DNA of 64,000 bases from Otatea glauca (Eukaryota > Streptophyta > Magnoliopsida > Poales > Poaceae), in NCBI GenBank assembly GCA_036346275.1, contig CM070721.1:52415869-52479868 (forward strand). The letters run 5' to 3'. Each line of letters starts with the position of its first letter. The first letter of the stretch is position 1. Shown in pieces: positions 10,490 through 22,557 of the stretch. The notes below the pieces were generated by a model. The model was given only the letters and a program-made list of their open reading frames with translations, was not told where the DNA came from and searched no databases. The position numbers and the translations under genes are program-made.

Positions 10490-11311
10490 ACCAAAGGAAG
10501 TGTGTTAATTGCATGGCAACAAGAGTCGATCATGTCTTGTGGGTAAAGTGTACACACTCTGCAGAGTTAAAACTACTTAAGTAGCCGTGCCCACGGTCAA
10601 GGGCAAAGCAGTGCGCTTGCACATTGTAGATTTCATGGTTTTGTTTTAAAGGAAAATGGTTGTTTTGGGAATCCGTGAGCAGATGGAACTCTCGGGTTAT
10701 GGTTTGGCGGATGGAGCCAGTCAGGTAGCTAGAACCTGTTTTAATTGTCATATCAAATTCAATTACTATACAATTACATTTTGATCAAATGATGCTTTGT
10801 GAAATTACTCTTGGTATTCTGATTAAACTTTGCTTTATGCTAAAAGAGCCATATTATGCCTTCAATTGTTTAGCCTTGCATATAGTTATCATGCATTATG
10901 TTTCCAAGACTTGCGGAGTACATTATGTGCTCACCCTTGCGACATCCCCATCCTTCCACAGAAGAGTTCGCAAAAGCTGAAGGTGACTACGATTTCTACG
11001 CTTGTGGTTATGATGAAGGCGATCCGGAATGCTAGGACGCGAACCCCAGTCGATTGCCTGTTGGGCAAATGGATGGACTTACTTTGCTTTTGTTATTACG
11101 TTTCCGCTGTTTCTTATTGAACTCATGCTATGATGCTGCTTATTTGTAATAATTGGCCATAAGGCTAATACTCTTTTGCTTAATTAATATTATTTGATTC
11201 GTGATATGGATGTGTTGTCATCACTGTTTCCACTGTGTGTGCTAACTTTTCCTGGACTAGCACAGGTTATACACAGAGGGTTCGGATTTGGAGATCCGGT
11301 CCCGACAGAGG

Positions 11312-11324
11312 TGGTATCAGAGCC
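11312..11324 (+). other. Primer-binding site (initiator Met-tRNA type)
   Basis: TGGTATCAGAGCC stands four bases after the 5' LTR end. It is complementary to the 3' end of initiator methionine tRNA, the usual primer of chromoviruses and many Copia elements. Confidence 0.85.
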
Positions 11325-11866
11325 ATATCGACTGTAGGTCGCATCCCTAGTTAGTCTGTTCTTCTTAGCAAGAACTTCAAAATTATTTTTCTAAATCAAA
11401 CCAACAAATTGCTGTGAATAGATTATCTCATCTCATCTTATTCCTAGGTTCTTACTTCTTTCCTTTGCTAAAATATTGTTTTTTAAAAAAATGTTTAATT
11501 TGATCTTATCTCTTGAAACTTCTTTAAGCCTCGAGTCTTCTGCAAGAATCCAGATCAAGGAAGAAGATGATCAAGCCATCAAAGAGTATATCCGAGGAGA
11601 CTTCCATATAGGATAAGTTAGTAGTGCTCAATAGTGTTGGAGCGTTTTATCCCTTTTTAGTTTAGCATGTATAGTTCGAGTGTATTAGAATTTTTGTTGC
11701 TTGATTGTTGGGTGTGTTGTACACTTGCGCTAGCATTGTGTTGCAGCCACCTTTCTTTCGGAGTTTTATCGCTTGTTTGGTCTTGGAATGGCTACCTCCC
11801 TAGTCTTCTCATCTTTTGCTCTTTCCCTCTCATCTATTGCTAACCTATCCCTGGCCGTTGCTTCAG

Positions 11867-12886
11867 ATGGAAGGTCAAGGAAGAGGTCGTGGAGCTGGTC
11901 GCAGAGGAGGTCGTGTAGGAGGTCGTGGTCGTGGTCAGGTAGAGCCACAAGAGCAGCAAGATGTTCAAGATCAGCAAGAGCAGCAAGTGCCACCGTCGCC
12001 GCCACCAATCCAACACCCAGTCGCAAATATCCAGCAGATGATGGCAATGCAGCTTCAGTTGTTGCAGGCCCTTGCTCAAAATATGGTGAACAATCCGCAG
12101 CCAGCACCAGCCGCAGTACCAGTGATGCCGCCCCAATCAAAGCTTGGAGAATTCATGAGAACTAGACCGCCTACCTTCACAGGAGCAGGTGAACCCTTGG
12201 AGGCAAATGATTGGTTGAGAGATGTGGAGAAAAAGCTCCAGTTGGCTCAGTGTGATGACCATGAGAAGGTTCTCTATGCGAGTCATCAGTTAAAAGGAGT
12301 AGCTACTACTTGGTGGGATAACTTTTGTGCTGCCCATCAGAATGCTCAAGCTATAACCTGGGAGGAATTTTCTGAAGCCTTTCGTACTGCTCATGTGCCT
12401 GCCGGCATAATTGAAATGAAGAAAAGAGAATTTCGCAAGCTGCATCAGGGAAACCAGAGTGTTTCTGAGTATTTGAATAGGTTCACCCAGTTGTCGAGGT
12501 ATGCACCAGAGGATGTGGCCACTGAAAGTGCAAAGATCTGGAGGTTCATGGAAGGACTTGACCTTGACATCAAGGTGCAGCTAGTTGCTTTGGATTTTCT
12601 GAATTTTCAGCATATGGTGAACAAAGCACTAGTGCAAGAGGATGCTCAACGCCAACAGCGGGAGTCCCGCAAGAGAAGGATGGCATTCCAGGCTCAGCAT
12701 GGAGCGAGTGGTTCTCGTCAGCGCTTTCAATCTTAGCAGGCCAACAGGACACCTGTTCAAGGAGCACCCCGTACTCCTAATTCTGGACCTCGCCCAGTTG
12801 CTCAAGGACCCCAGCATAATGCCAGTGCTCAGCCGTAGAAAGGGAATTCAAATGCTGTAGGAGTTCAGTGTTTCCATTGTCACCAG
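11867..12886 (+). pseudogene. Tekay-like gag with zinc knuckle
   Basis: The Gag start is taken at 11867 (MEGQGRGRG), a Gly/Arg-rich head. A Gln/Pro-rich stretch follows, then a Retrotrans_gag core with WLRDVEKKLQLAQCDDHEKV and GVATTWWDNF. After it come two in-frame TAG codons at 12734 and 12836, each probably CAG before a C-to-T change. The CCHC knuckle CFHCHQMGHYASNC follows in the same frame at about 12868. Gag packages element RNA. Without the two stops the frame would run on into protease and RT, as in other Gag-Pol fused chromoviruses. Confidence 0.85.
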
Positions 12887-14428
12887 ATGGGACATTATGC
12901 CAGCAACTGTCCTCAGAAGCGTCAGCAAGTGACCCCAATGCCATTCAACTTGGGATCCAATTCCGCCAGAGCTCCTACGCAAGGACAAGGTCGTGGAACA
13001 CCCCAGACGCCAAGAGCTCCGCAATCCTTTGGAAGAGCACGTGTCAACCATGTGACCGCCGAAGAAGCTCAGGAGGCATTGGATGTGGTTTTGGGTAAGT
13101 TCCTTGTTAACTCCATACCTGCCTCAGCATTATTTGATTCTGGAGCATCGCATTCTTTTATATCGAAGAATTTTGTTGAACAATTTGGTTGGGAAATCTT
13201 TACCCTTAAGAGCCCTATGATAGTTCAATCACCGGGAAAAGAATTGAGAACTAGTTCAGTATGCCCAAGTGCAACCATAAAAATCAATGGGGTAGAATTC
13301 CTAGCGAATCTTATCATCTTGGATTCTAAAGGAATAGATGTCATCCAAGGGATGGATTGGTTAATCAAGTATAAAGGTCAAATAGATTGTGCCAGTAGAG
13401 CCATTACTCTTACCAATTCAGAAGGCATTCGAGTGGAGTATATGCCTGATGAGTCTTCAAGTAAGAAGTGCGCTTTGAACAGTTTGAAGGAAACAACTTT
13501 GGAAAGTATGCCTGTGGTGCAAGAATATCCAGATGTATTTTCTGAAGATTTTCCAGGTATGCCGCCTGATCGAGATGTAGAGTTCGTCATAGAGCTAGTC
13601 CCTGGTACGGCTCCTATTTCAAAGAGACCCTACCGCATGCCAGCCAATGAACTCGCCGAGATGAAGAAACAAATTGAGGAGTTGCAAGAAAAAGGATACG
13701 TTCGTCCAAGTTCGTCACCTTGGGGAGCGCCAGTTCTTTTTGTAAAGAAGAAGGATAATAGTTTGCGTTTGTGTGTGGACTATAGAGCCCTGAATGAAGT
13801 CACATTCAAGAACAAGTATCCGTTGCCCAGGATTGATGACCTGTTTGATCAGTTAAAAGGAGCATGTATCTTCTCCAAGATCGATCTTCGATCTGGATAC
13901 CACCAGTTGAAAATAAGGTCACAAGATATTCCGAAGACAGCTTTTGCTACCCGATATGGATTATATGAGTTCACAGTTATGTCATTTGGTCTGACCAATG
14001 CACCAGCTTATTTTATGAACCTGATGAATAAAGTATTTATGGAATACCTGGACAAGTTTGTGGTAGTATTCATAGATGATATTCTTATCTATTCCAAAGA
14101 TGAAGCGGAACATGAAGGTCATTTGAGGATGGTGTTAGAAAAGCTCAGAAATCATCAATTGTATGCTAAGTTCAGCAAGTGTGAGTTTTGGTTAAAAGAA
14201 GTTGCTTTCTTAGGTCATGTAATTTCTGCTGGAGGTGTCTCAGTAGACCCTGAAAAAGTGAAAGGTATACTTGATTGGAGGCAACCCAAGTCAGTGCCTG
14301 ATATCAGAAGTTTTCTTGGTTTAGCGGGATACTACCGAAGATTCATAGAAGGATTTTCAAAGATTGCAAGACCGCTTACCCGATTCTTGTCAAGAAGGAA
14401 AAGAAGTTTGAATGGTGCAAGCTTGTGA
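12887..14428 (+). pseudogene. Tekay-like protease and reverse transcriptase
   Basis: An open stretch of 513 codons in the gag frame. The aspartic protease active site is LFDSGASHSFI at about residues 83-93. The RT follows with YPLPRIDDL, FSKIDLRSGYHQL, MSFGLTNAP, the catalytic VFIDDILIYSK and FLGLAGYYRRFI, in the expected order. RT copies element RNA to DNA in the cytoplasmic particle. The frame is lost after about 14390, where two small indels flank a short out-of-frame segment before RNase H. All key catalytic residues of protease and RT are still present. Confidence 0.9.
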
Positions 14429-14870
14429 GCAAAGTTTTGAGAATTAAAGAAAAGATTGACCTTAGCCCCAGTGCTCATTTTACCAGACATTCGAAAGAAC
14501 TTTGAGATTTTCTGTGATGCTTCAAGACAGGGTCTTGGATGTGTCTTGATGCAAGAAGGCAAAGTAGTTGCATACGCCTCACGGCAATTGCGACCACATG
14601 AGGAAAACTATCCAACCCATGACTTGGAAATGGCTGCAGTTGTGCATGCATTAAAGTTTTGGAGGCATTATCTCATCGGGAATCGATGCGAATTTTTTTA
14701 CAGATCATAAGAGTTTGAAGTATATCTTCACTCAAGCAGACCTCAACCTAAGACAAAGAAGATGGTTAGAGTTAATAAAGGATTATGATGTGGGAATACA
14801 TTACCATCCTGGCAAGGCTAATGTAGTTGCCGATGCCTTAAGCCTAAGAGCTCTGCAATAATTTGATGAT
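14429..14870 (+). pseudogene. Tekay-like RNase H
   Basis: Starts in the gag-pol frame (LTLAPVLILPDIRKNFEIFC then DASRQGLGCVLMQ). It shifts near 14690, where a run of seven T inside GAATTTTTTTAC breaks the usual (F)TDHKSLKY motif, and then continues in another frame through QRRWLELIKDYD. RNase H removes the RNA strand after first-strand synthesis. The single-base shift in a homopolymer could be decay or an assembly error. Confidence 0.8.
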
Positions 14871-16397
14871 TCAAGAAGGTCAACTTTGCTCTTCACGAGG
14901 AGTTTCAACCGTTTGAATTTGGAATTAGTGGATGAAGGTTTCGTCGCTGCATTAGAGATTCAACCAACCTTGGAGGATCAGATCAAAAAGATGCAAAAGT
15001 AAGATAAAGAAGCTGCTAAGATCAAGGATAGAATAAAGGAAGGTAAAGCCCTAGGATTCTCAGAGGATGAAGAAGGAACCGTTTGGCTTGGAAAAAGTAT
15101 ATATGTGCCGAATCAAAAAGAGATCAAGCAATTAATATTAAAGGAGGCGCATGAGTCAGCGTACTCAATTCATCCAGGCAATACTAAGATGTATCAGGAT
15201 CTTCGTGGTATATATTGGTGGCCAAGGATGAGAAAAGAAATCGCAGAGTATATAGCTATGTGTGATGTATGCCAGCAAGTTAAAGCTGAACATCAAAGAC
15301 CCGCAGGATTGCTACAGCCGTTAAAGGTGCCTGAATGGAAGTGGGAAGAAATTGGAATGGATTTCATTACAGGACTTCCGAGAACCAGATCAGGTTATGA
15401 TTCAATATGGGTTGTAGTGGATCGTTTGACAAAAGTTGCACATTTCATTCCTGTGAGAACAACTTACCAAGGAGATCAACTTGCAGAGTTGTATATGTCA
15501 CGAATCGTGTGTTTGCATGGTGTGCCAAAGAGAATTGTATCAGATCGAGGCACTCAATTTACTTCAAGATTCTGGCAAAAGTTGCAAGAAGCATTGGGTA
15601 CCAACCTGAATTTTAGTACAGCTTATCATCCTCAGACTGATGGATAAACTGAGCGAGTAAACCAAATCCTTGAAGATATGTTAAGGTCTTGCGCATTGTC
15701 CAATGCGGCAAGTTAGGATCAAAGTTTACCTTATGCAGAGTTCTCATATAACAATAGTTATCAAGCAAGTTTGCAGATGTCGCCATTTGAAGCCTTGTAT
15801 GGAAGAAAGTGCAGAACGCCTCTCTGTTGGAATGAAACAGGAGATCGCCAAGTCTTTGGTCCTGATATTTTGCAAAAGGCTGAAGAACAAGTAAAAATGA
15901 TTCAAGAAAGATTGAGAACAGCGCAATCTAGGCAAAAGAGCTACGCTGATAATCGTCGGAGAGAGTTAACCTTTGCTCCTGGTGACTATGTGTACTTGAA
16001 AGTCTCACCGCTCAGAGGAATGCGTCGATTTCAAGTTCGTGGAAAGTTAGCACCAAGATTTATTAGACCATTTCCAATCCTAGCTAGAAGTGGACAAGTG
16101 GCTTATCAGTTGGAGCTACCACCGCAGTTGTCAAATGTGCACAATGTGTTCCATGTGTCACAGCTGAAGAAGTGTCTCAAGGTACCAGAAGAGCAGATGC
16201 AGTTCGAGAATGTTGAGCTACAGGAGGACCTTACCTACCCAGAGTATCCGATCAGAATTTTGGATGAGGCAGAACGCAGAACAAGAAACAGGACGATCAA
16301 GTTTTGCAAGGTTCAGTGGAGCAACCACTCAGAAAAGGAAGCAACTTGGGAGGGAGAAGAGGATCTTAGAGAAGAGTACCCCAACCTTTTTCCCTAG
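14871..16397 (+). pseudogene. Tekay-like integrase with C-terminal chromodomain
   Basis: From 15105 the frame reads the HHCC zinc domain (HESAYSIHPG then CDVCQQ). The DDE core follows with GMDFITGLP, SDRGTQF and a Glu in TERVNQILED, then GYDSIWVVVDRLTKVAHF and YHPQTDG. Two nonsense codons interrupt it (TAA after YHPQTDG at 15645, TAG at 15714). The tail, about 16230-16396, has YPIRILDEAERRTRNR and KVQWSNHSEKEATWE, a chromodomain-like module that in chromoviruses guides integration to marked chromatin. It ends in YPNLFP and a stop shortly before the polypurine tract. Bases 14871-15104 hold a degraded linker. Confidence 0.88.
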
Positions 16398-16428
16398 TCC
16401 GTCCAAATCTCGGGTCGAGATTTCTTTT

Positions 16429-16440
16429 AAGGATGGGAGG
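16429..16440 (+). other. Polypurine tract of the Tekay-like element
   Basis: AAGGATGGGAGG stands directly before the 3' LTR and is the expected primer for plus-strand DNA synthesis. Confidence 0.75.
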
Positions 16441-16442
16441 TT

Positions 16443-19400
16443 TGTAACATTCCAAAAATTTGGATTTTAGAATGTTTAAATTTGAAAATTCACCATTTGC
16501 ATTTTTCTTGAATTAATTTCAGCTTAATTTGAATTTTCTATTTATGAAAAGATTTAATTTGGCTAATCTATTTATCAAACAAAAGATTTTCAATCATAGC
16601 TGGGTTCGTTGTGCTTCAAGGAATTTTTCTGTATTTTTCGAGATTTTTCTGAATTTATTTGCTATTTATTTGAATTTATTTGTTTATATTTGAATTTTTG
16701 GGATTTTATTAAATCGGAAAATATTTTATTTTCGAAAATCTTCCCTGGGCCGAATTCCTTCCGCCAGCAAGTTTCCCTTCCCCGCGGCCCGTTCCTATTC
16801 CCCGCTCGGTCCGGCCCATCTTCCCGTCTCGGCGCCGCGCAGCGTTTGCTCGGCTGCTCGCTTCGATTCACCCCGGCCGCAAGATCGCGGGCGCTCGATC
16901 GCGCGCCACGTGGATAGCCGGGATGTTGCTGCGTCGCCCCGCATCGCCGCCGTCGAAACCCTAGCCGCCTCCGCGCCGTTTTCGGCGTCTGTGCCGCGCC
17001 CGCCTCCCGAGGCTATTTAAAGCCCCGAGGACCCCATCCTGAGGTTCCCCGCGTCGCGCCGCAGCTTTTGCCCTAGCCCTCGCTGCCCGAGTCGCCGCCG
17101 TCCTCTCCCACGAGCTCGCCGAAGTCCTTCGCCACCGCCGAAGCAATCCGCCGCATCGATCTCTTCCTCTAGTGAGGCTCCGCCGTATTCCTTGGTCCCG
17201 CCGTTCTCCCCTTATTCCCTGCGTCCTTTCGCCCCTAGCCCCGTGGCGTTCTGTCGCATTTTCGTGCGCCGCTGAGACCTTCTTCTCCACCTCCGGCGTT
17301 GCCGCGCCAGCGCTGCCGCCATCGTCCCTTGCCATGTGCGTGGCCGTCCGATCCATGCCGCCGCCGGATGCCCGCCGCGTGGGCGGGCCCAATTGGGCGC
17401 GTCGCCTGCGTCTCCGTGCAGCGTCAAGACGACGCCACCGCCGTGTCGGCGGCGCGTGGCTCCGACCACATGTGTGCAGAGTCCGCGTGGCACGCCACTC
17501 AAGAAGTCCGCGCGCCGCCTCAGATCCTCGATGGACGCAGTCCACCGTGAACCCAGGCGCTGACATGTGGGCCCCACATGTCAGTCGGCTTTTGTTTTTC
17601 TTTTTCTGATTTTTCGAGAAATCCAAAATTCCAGCCAATCAGATCCTGCCACGTGTCAGCCTCTATGATTTTCTGATCTGGGAATCTTCCAGGAGCCCGT
17701 TCTCCTTCGTTCGAGCTCCGATTCCAGTGATTCAAATTTCTAAATTCATCTAAATTCAAGATCTATCTTCCAGTACCATTCTTTTCAATTTTTGAATTTT
17801 TTTTGAATTTTTTTTATTTATTTGCTCTCGTTTCGCGTGTAGACGACGCAGTCGAAGGTCAAGCAAATCAACAATCAGAGGTAGATCCAGCAGGAAGCAA
17901 CGAAGGCAAGTCTTCCTTGAACATGTTGATCCCAAATTTTATGAAAATGTTATGTTGTTTTCAAATTATGCACGCTTACTTTTGTGCAAAGTACTTTAAA
18001 TGTAGTCTTAAGGTTTAGTTAAATTCGAGTTTGTTATACCCTCATCGGTATTGATCATGTCGAACCTTTGACACCCTAGATGATATATACTAGCTGTTTT
18101 ATTTGGTGATATCCAGTAGATTAGCATGGAACAGTAGAATTGCTTAGTCCAGCTTAAACGTTTCGGTATTATGCCATGATGGGAATCATTTCAAATGTTG
18201 TTTAAACTTATTTGTGAAATTGCGGCAATTGGTGTTGCTGTTGTGATTTAAGTAAAATAAAGTGGAAATGATTTAGACCGGGGCGGATGGATGTTTGGCG
18301 GTGCGAAGCACGAGACCTTGGTATCCAATGTTCCGCCCTAGTCAATTAAGGACTGAAGCGTGTGTTACCATGGACCGAGCCCTACCGTACAACCACAAGT
18401 CTTTATGGGTACGACCTGGCTAAATAATTTGTGCGTCTCATTATTAGCTTCGCCAGTTGGTGAGTGCCAGATGTTGGCAGGCGCAAGAGGAGCTTCAGAT
18501 GGGCAGCTAGAACCCTAACAGCGGTGAAACCTTAGCGGGGGAGGTTAATAGTGGGGTTGTGCATTGTAAAGGCCTTGTCATGATCTCTCTGCCGACACCC
18601 TTAGCGGGGGAGGTTAATAGTGGGGTTGTGCATTGTAAAGGCCTTGTCATGATCTCTTTGCCGACACACCAAAGGAAGTGTGTTAATTGCATGGCAACAA
18701 GAGTCGATCATGTCTTGTGGGTAAAGTGTACACACTCTGCAGAGTTAAAACTACTTAAGTAGCCGTGCCCACGGTCAAGGGCAGGCGAGGTACGCTTGCA
18801 CATTGTAGATTTCATGGTTTTGTTTTAAAGGAAAATGGTTGTTTTGGGAATCCGTGAGCAGATGGAACTCTCGGGTTATGGTTTGGCGGATGGAGCCAGT
18901 CAGGTAGCTAGAACCTGTTTTAGTTGTCATATCAAATTCAATTACTATACAATTACATTTTGATCAAATGATGCTTTGTGAAATTACTACTGGTATTTAC
19001 AGTTAAACTTTGCTTTATGCTAAAAGAGCCATATTATGCCTTCAATTGTTTAGCCTTGCATATAGTTATCATGCATTATGTTTCCAAGACTTGCGGAGTA
19101 CATTATGTGCTCACCCTTGCGACATCCCCATCCTTCCACAGAAGAGTTCGCAGAAGCTGAAGGTGACTACGATTTCTACGCTTGTGGTTATGATGAAGGC
19201 GATCCGGAATGCTAGGACGCGAACCCCAGTCGATTGCCTGTTGGGCAAATGGATGGGCTTACTTTGCTTTTGTTATTACGTTTCCGCTGTTTCTTATTGA
19301 ACTCATGCTATGATGCTGCTTATTTGTAATAATTGGCCATAAGGCTAATACTCTTTTGCTTAATTAATATTATTTGATTCGTGATATGGATGTGTTGTCA

Positions 19401-19487
19401 TCCCTGTTTCCACTGTGTGTGCTAACTTTTCCTGGACTAGCACAGGTTATACACAGAGGGTTCGGATTTGGAGATCCGGTCCCGACA
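16443..19487 (+). repeat. 3' LTR of the Tekay-like element (3,045 bp)
   Basis: TGTAACATTCC to GGTCCCGACA, colinear with 8255-11307. The AT-rich parts are nearly identical, while the GC-rich block (about 16740-17500) has accumulated many small indels and substitutions. Bases 19488-19540 beyond it belong to the host Copia LTR and leader. Confidence 0.9.
18530..18667 (+). repeat. 69-bp tandem duplication in the 3' Tekay LTR
   Basis: Units 18530-18598 and 18599-18667 match those at 10352-10489. Confidence 0.9.
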
Positions 19488-19540
19488 TGATGGATAGAAG
19501 TGCTATTCATAATATGGTATCAAAGTTGATTTAGGGTTAG
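19488..19540 (+). repeat. Copia LTR end, degraded primer-binding site and leader start
   Basis: The Copia sequence interrupted at 8254 resumes here, reads TATGGTATCAAAGTTG (a worn TGGTATCAGAGCC site) and is cut again at 19541 by the Tat-like element. It resumes at 32459 (ATTAGGGTTTCAC). Confidence 0.6.
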
Positions 19541-20609
19541 TGTCGGGGATCGGCCATCCTGACACGTGTCCTCCTCTGACCTCGGGGGACTGTTTCTGGG
19601 CCCCGACGCCTCTGGCCCAGACTCCCATGTAAAACGGTGGCCCGGAGTAATGAACGAACTGCTCCAAGCCCGCCTCCGACCAAAGGCCTTGCGAGGCCAC
19701 GAAGGACACTCATCCCCCGACCTATCCGTCTGTCCCGAGCTCGTCCCGACCAAGTAGGACGTCCGACCTCCCTCGCGGGTCGGACTCCCCCGACCTTCGA
19801 CCAGTCTGAGGTGACCCCCACCAAAGGCCAGGTATCGGGCCCTCCGCTGGCCACCAGCCACGTGCCCTATGACCACGACCGCTTGAAGTGACCACACGGG
19901 AGCAGGTCGCTCCTTCCCTAGGCAGCGCGAAGGTTGCCAAAGTCAAAACTCCGGTCCCATCGTCCAGTCACACGCAGTACGAGGGTACGCTCCCTCCCGA
20001 GGCGGAGCCAGGACCACGCATTGCAACATCAAGATCCGACAGTCCACAGAGGCGTGCACGATGTTTCCCAAGAAAACGGCAGACTACTCTGCTCAGTGAG
20101 TCTACCAACCCGGCGTGGACGAAACTGGACGGCGACCTGTCATCAAGACGGAAGACTGGGGTTCCTGGGACATTCTCCATCCTTCCCTCTCCCAATTCTC
20201 CATGTAACCTGCCCCCTCCGACTGTATAAAGGAGGGCAGGGTCTTCTGTGAGGGGGGCTCTCCCTTTTTCCAGCTAAGTCTTCGCGAACCGGCAGTAATA
20301 CTTGTACACCCCCTATTCACCAAGCTCTCCTCGTTCATCGCTCCCAAACGATCCCGAGGTCGAGCTCCCTTTGTAACACTCCCCGGAGGAGCCTTTAGTT
20401 CTTTTTCGCCCACGAGCAGGATCGAGTAGAGTCATTATCTGATCTAGGGGCTCAACCAAGATAAACATTGCGTCCCCTATTTGGTTGTCCCTTTTTTTCG
20501 TGCTGCGCTCCCGCCGAGGTCCCTCCCCGGACGAGCGAGGCTCTGGGCCTCGCCCCCTTGTACGATCCTTCCCCCTTTTCTTTGCGGTCGACGGTCCCGA
20601 TCGTCGACA
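19541..20609 (+). repeat. 5' LTR of the Tat-like element (1,069 bp)
   Basis: Begins TGTCGGGGATCGG and ends CGATCGTCGACA. The 3' copy at 31368-32458 is colinear but carries a roughly 30-bp G/C-run insertion near 31398-31437 and other small changes. Confidence 0.9.
20225..20230 (+). promoter_or_regulatory. TATA box of the Tat-like LTR
   Basis: TATAAA in CTGTATAAAGGAGGG. In the 3' LTR the corresponding string is CAGATAAAGGAG, so the box is damaged there. Confidence 0.6.
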
Positions 20610-20611
20610 GC

Positions 20612-20631
20612 TGGCGCCCACCGTGGGACCC
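20612..20631 (+). other. Primer-binding site of the Tat-like element
   Basis: TGGCGCCCACCGTGGGACCC stands two bases after the 5' LTR. Its form and place fit a tRNA primer site. Confidence 0.7.
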
Positions 20632-20695
20632 GAAGTTTCGTTCGTCCAAAGCTCGTTATCTCGGCGGCATCAGCACATCTAGCTCCACCGCCGGC

Positions 20696-22557
20696 ATGTC
20701 ACGAACAGCAAGCCTGGGCTCGGACGCTGTCCCCGAGTGCCAAGGCTCCACATCCATGCTCTCGCCCTCCTTGCCGCCTCGCGAACGCCGGCCTTCGTGG
20801 TCGATTTAACGTGAGGCGACTTCGGAAAACGACGGCACGCTCGAGACTCCTCGAGGCGACCGGCTCGCCAGTTGCCATCAACTGCTTATCGCCGCTATTC
20901 GGCGAGAAGACCGTGGTATGGCCCGCTCCCTATCTGGCCAGCTCAGCCCTCCCCGTCCGAACGAGCCTGCCCAAGAACACCTGCGGGCCATCGCTCGGGT
21001 CATGGCTGACCCCGCCCGAGCCGGCTCGGCCCTCTTCCGATGATCCCTGGCCGAAGAGCTCAACAAGGCGACCGACGACGTCGCACCCCGACGACGAGCA
21101 GGCTCCCTGGGCTCTGGGTCTCACCCCATGGCGGCCAGCGGTCCCCCGCCGCATGATCACCGGCCGTTCCACCGGCAAGCTCCCCGTTCACGGGCTCGCA
21201 CCCCAACGTCGTCTCCTCCGCCTCGCCGTCAGGATGAGGTGGAGCGCTGAACCGCCCGCCGTTAGTGGCGTAATAGCGATGCTCGCTCGAGCAGCCATAC
21301 TTCCGGAGACCTCTCCCCGGACGTTTCACCCAGGCGCCAGAAGATCCGTGACCACCCACACCACCACCATAACAACGCTCCTGCCGACCGACGTGGCCGG
21401 TGCGGGGTGCACCGCCGGCTTGAATTCTCCTCGTTTACCGATGATGGCGACTCGACGCCCGGCGATGGCAGCGGTAGCCTTCCGCCTACGGCCGCCGGCG
21501 ATTTGAGTGACTGCCGGCACGCCGGCGGCCGGTTCAAGCTGGCAATGATGGAACGGTTCGACGGGATCAAGAACCCCGCGGAATTCCTCTCCATATACTC
21601 CACCGCCGTCTTGGCGGCCGGTGGGGACGAGGCCGCGATGGCCAACTATCTCCCAACCGTCTTGGATGGGGCCGCCCGCACCTGGCTCTTCAACCAGGCG
21701 CCCGGCACCTTCTGGTCATGGCACCAGTTGAGGAGCGCCCTCCACTCCAACTTCCAGAGCTGCTATGAGCGGCCTGGACGAGAAATAGATCTGGACCGTG
21801 TTATCCAGGGAAAGGGGGAGCACCTGTGAGACTTCGTGCGCCAGTTCACCCGCGCGCGAAACTCGATTCCCAACATATCTGATGACACCGTCATCAAGAC
21901 CTTCAAATTCGGTGTCCGAGACAGACGCCTTACGGAGGACCTCGAGATCGCTACGAGGCTCACCGTCAACAAACTATTCCACATGGCGGAACGATATGCA
22001 GACGCAGACGACGCCGTTCGCTGGAAGCACGACTACGATCAAGGCAAGCTCGGCCTCGCCTTCGGCGAGGCAGGGCCGTCCGGCTTTAGGGAACGAGACC
22101 CGTCCCCGCGCGACAAGAGGCGAGGAAAAGACCGCGGCATCGAGGGCGGCCAGCTCCGCGTGGTCGCCACAGTTGACAACAGGCGCGGAGGGGCGGAGGC
22201 ACGCCAACCCGATCGCCGGGGGCCCTGGCCTTAGCAGAACCGCCCGCGGCCGCAACAGGCTCCGCGCCAGCCCCAGCAGGGGCAGGGCCGGGGCGAGCCC
22301 CCTCATGCGAACGTTCGACCCTGGGGCAATGAGGAACAGCCCGGCTTCGACGCCAACAAATTTTGTCTGTTCCACAAGATCCACGGCCACGATCTGCGAA
22401 GCTGCAGGACGTGGCTATTCAAGCTGGACACCTTTTATATGGGGGCTGGAGAGATGCCCACGCTCCCGAAAGGCGACGAACAATCTGGTGGGGTCGGCAC
22501 TGGCCAAGCTCAAGCAGGCCCCGACCTGGAATTCTAGCAGGGCGATCGCCATGTGGA
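20696..22557 (+). pseudogene. Tat-like gag
   Basis: One reading frame from the ATG at 20696 (MSRTASLGSD), interrupted by several nonsense codons (for example those ending at 20809, 21829, 22234 and near 22537). The Retrotrans_gag core at about 21530-21950 has RFKLAMMERFDGIKNPAEF and GAARTWLFNQAPGTFWSW. Farther on lies FCLFHKIHGHDLRSC, a zinc-knuckle-like CxxHxxxGHxxxxC motif. A 341-codon open frame at 20481-21506 overlaps it in another phase and is a GC-rich shadow. The stops look like single base changes. Confidence 0.8.

Larger units (their letters stand above)
8255..11307 (+). repeat. 5' LTR of the Tekay-like element (3,053 bp)
   Basis: Begins TGTAACATTCC and ends GGTCCCGACA. It has an AT-rich U3 start, a strongly GC-rich block at about 8530-9330, a TATA-like TATTTAAA at 8804-8811 and a 69-bp tandem duplication. 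The copy at 16443-19487 has the same layout. Long ORFs in the GC-rich block occur on both strands and do not agree between the two LTRs, so they are not genes. Confidence 0.9.
8255..19487 (+). mobile_element. Tekay/Del-like chromovirus (Ty3/Gypsy), 11.2 kb
   Basis: Complete in outline: 5' LTR 8255-11307, Met-tRNA primer-binding site, gag, protease, RT, RNase H, integrase with a chromodomain-like tail, polypurine tract, and 3' LTR 16443-19487. Flanks are TGAAG on the left and TGATG on the right, a 5-bp duplication with one mismatch. The element sits in an older Copia LTR. Chromodomain Gypsy elements with 3-kb LTRs match the plant Tekay/Del lineage. It is inactive because of nonsense codons and frameshifts. 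Confidence 0.9.

Noticed and set aside
20481..21506. A 341-codon open frame in the Tat-like element
   Set aside because: It overlaps the true Gag frame (start 20696) in another phase. GC-rich sequence has few stops, and the frame has no Gag motif.
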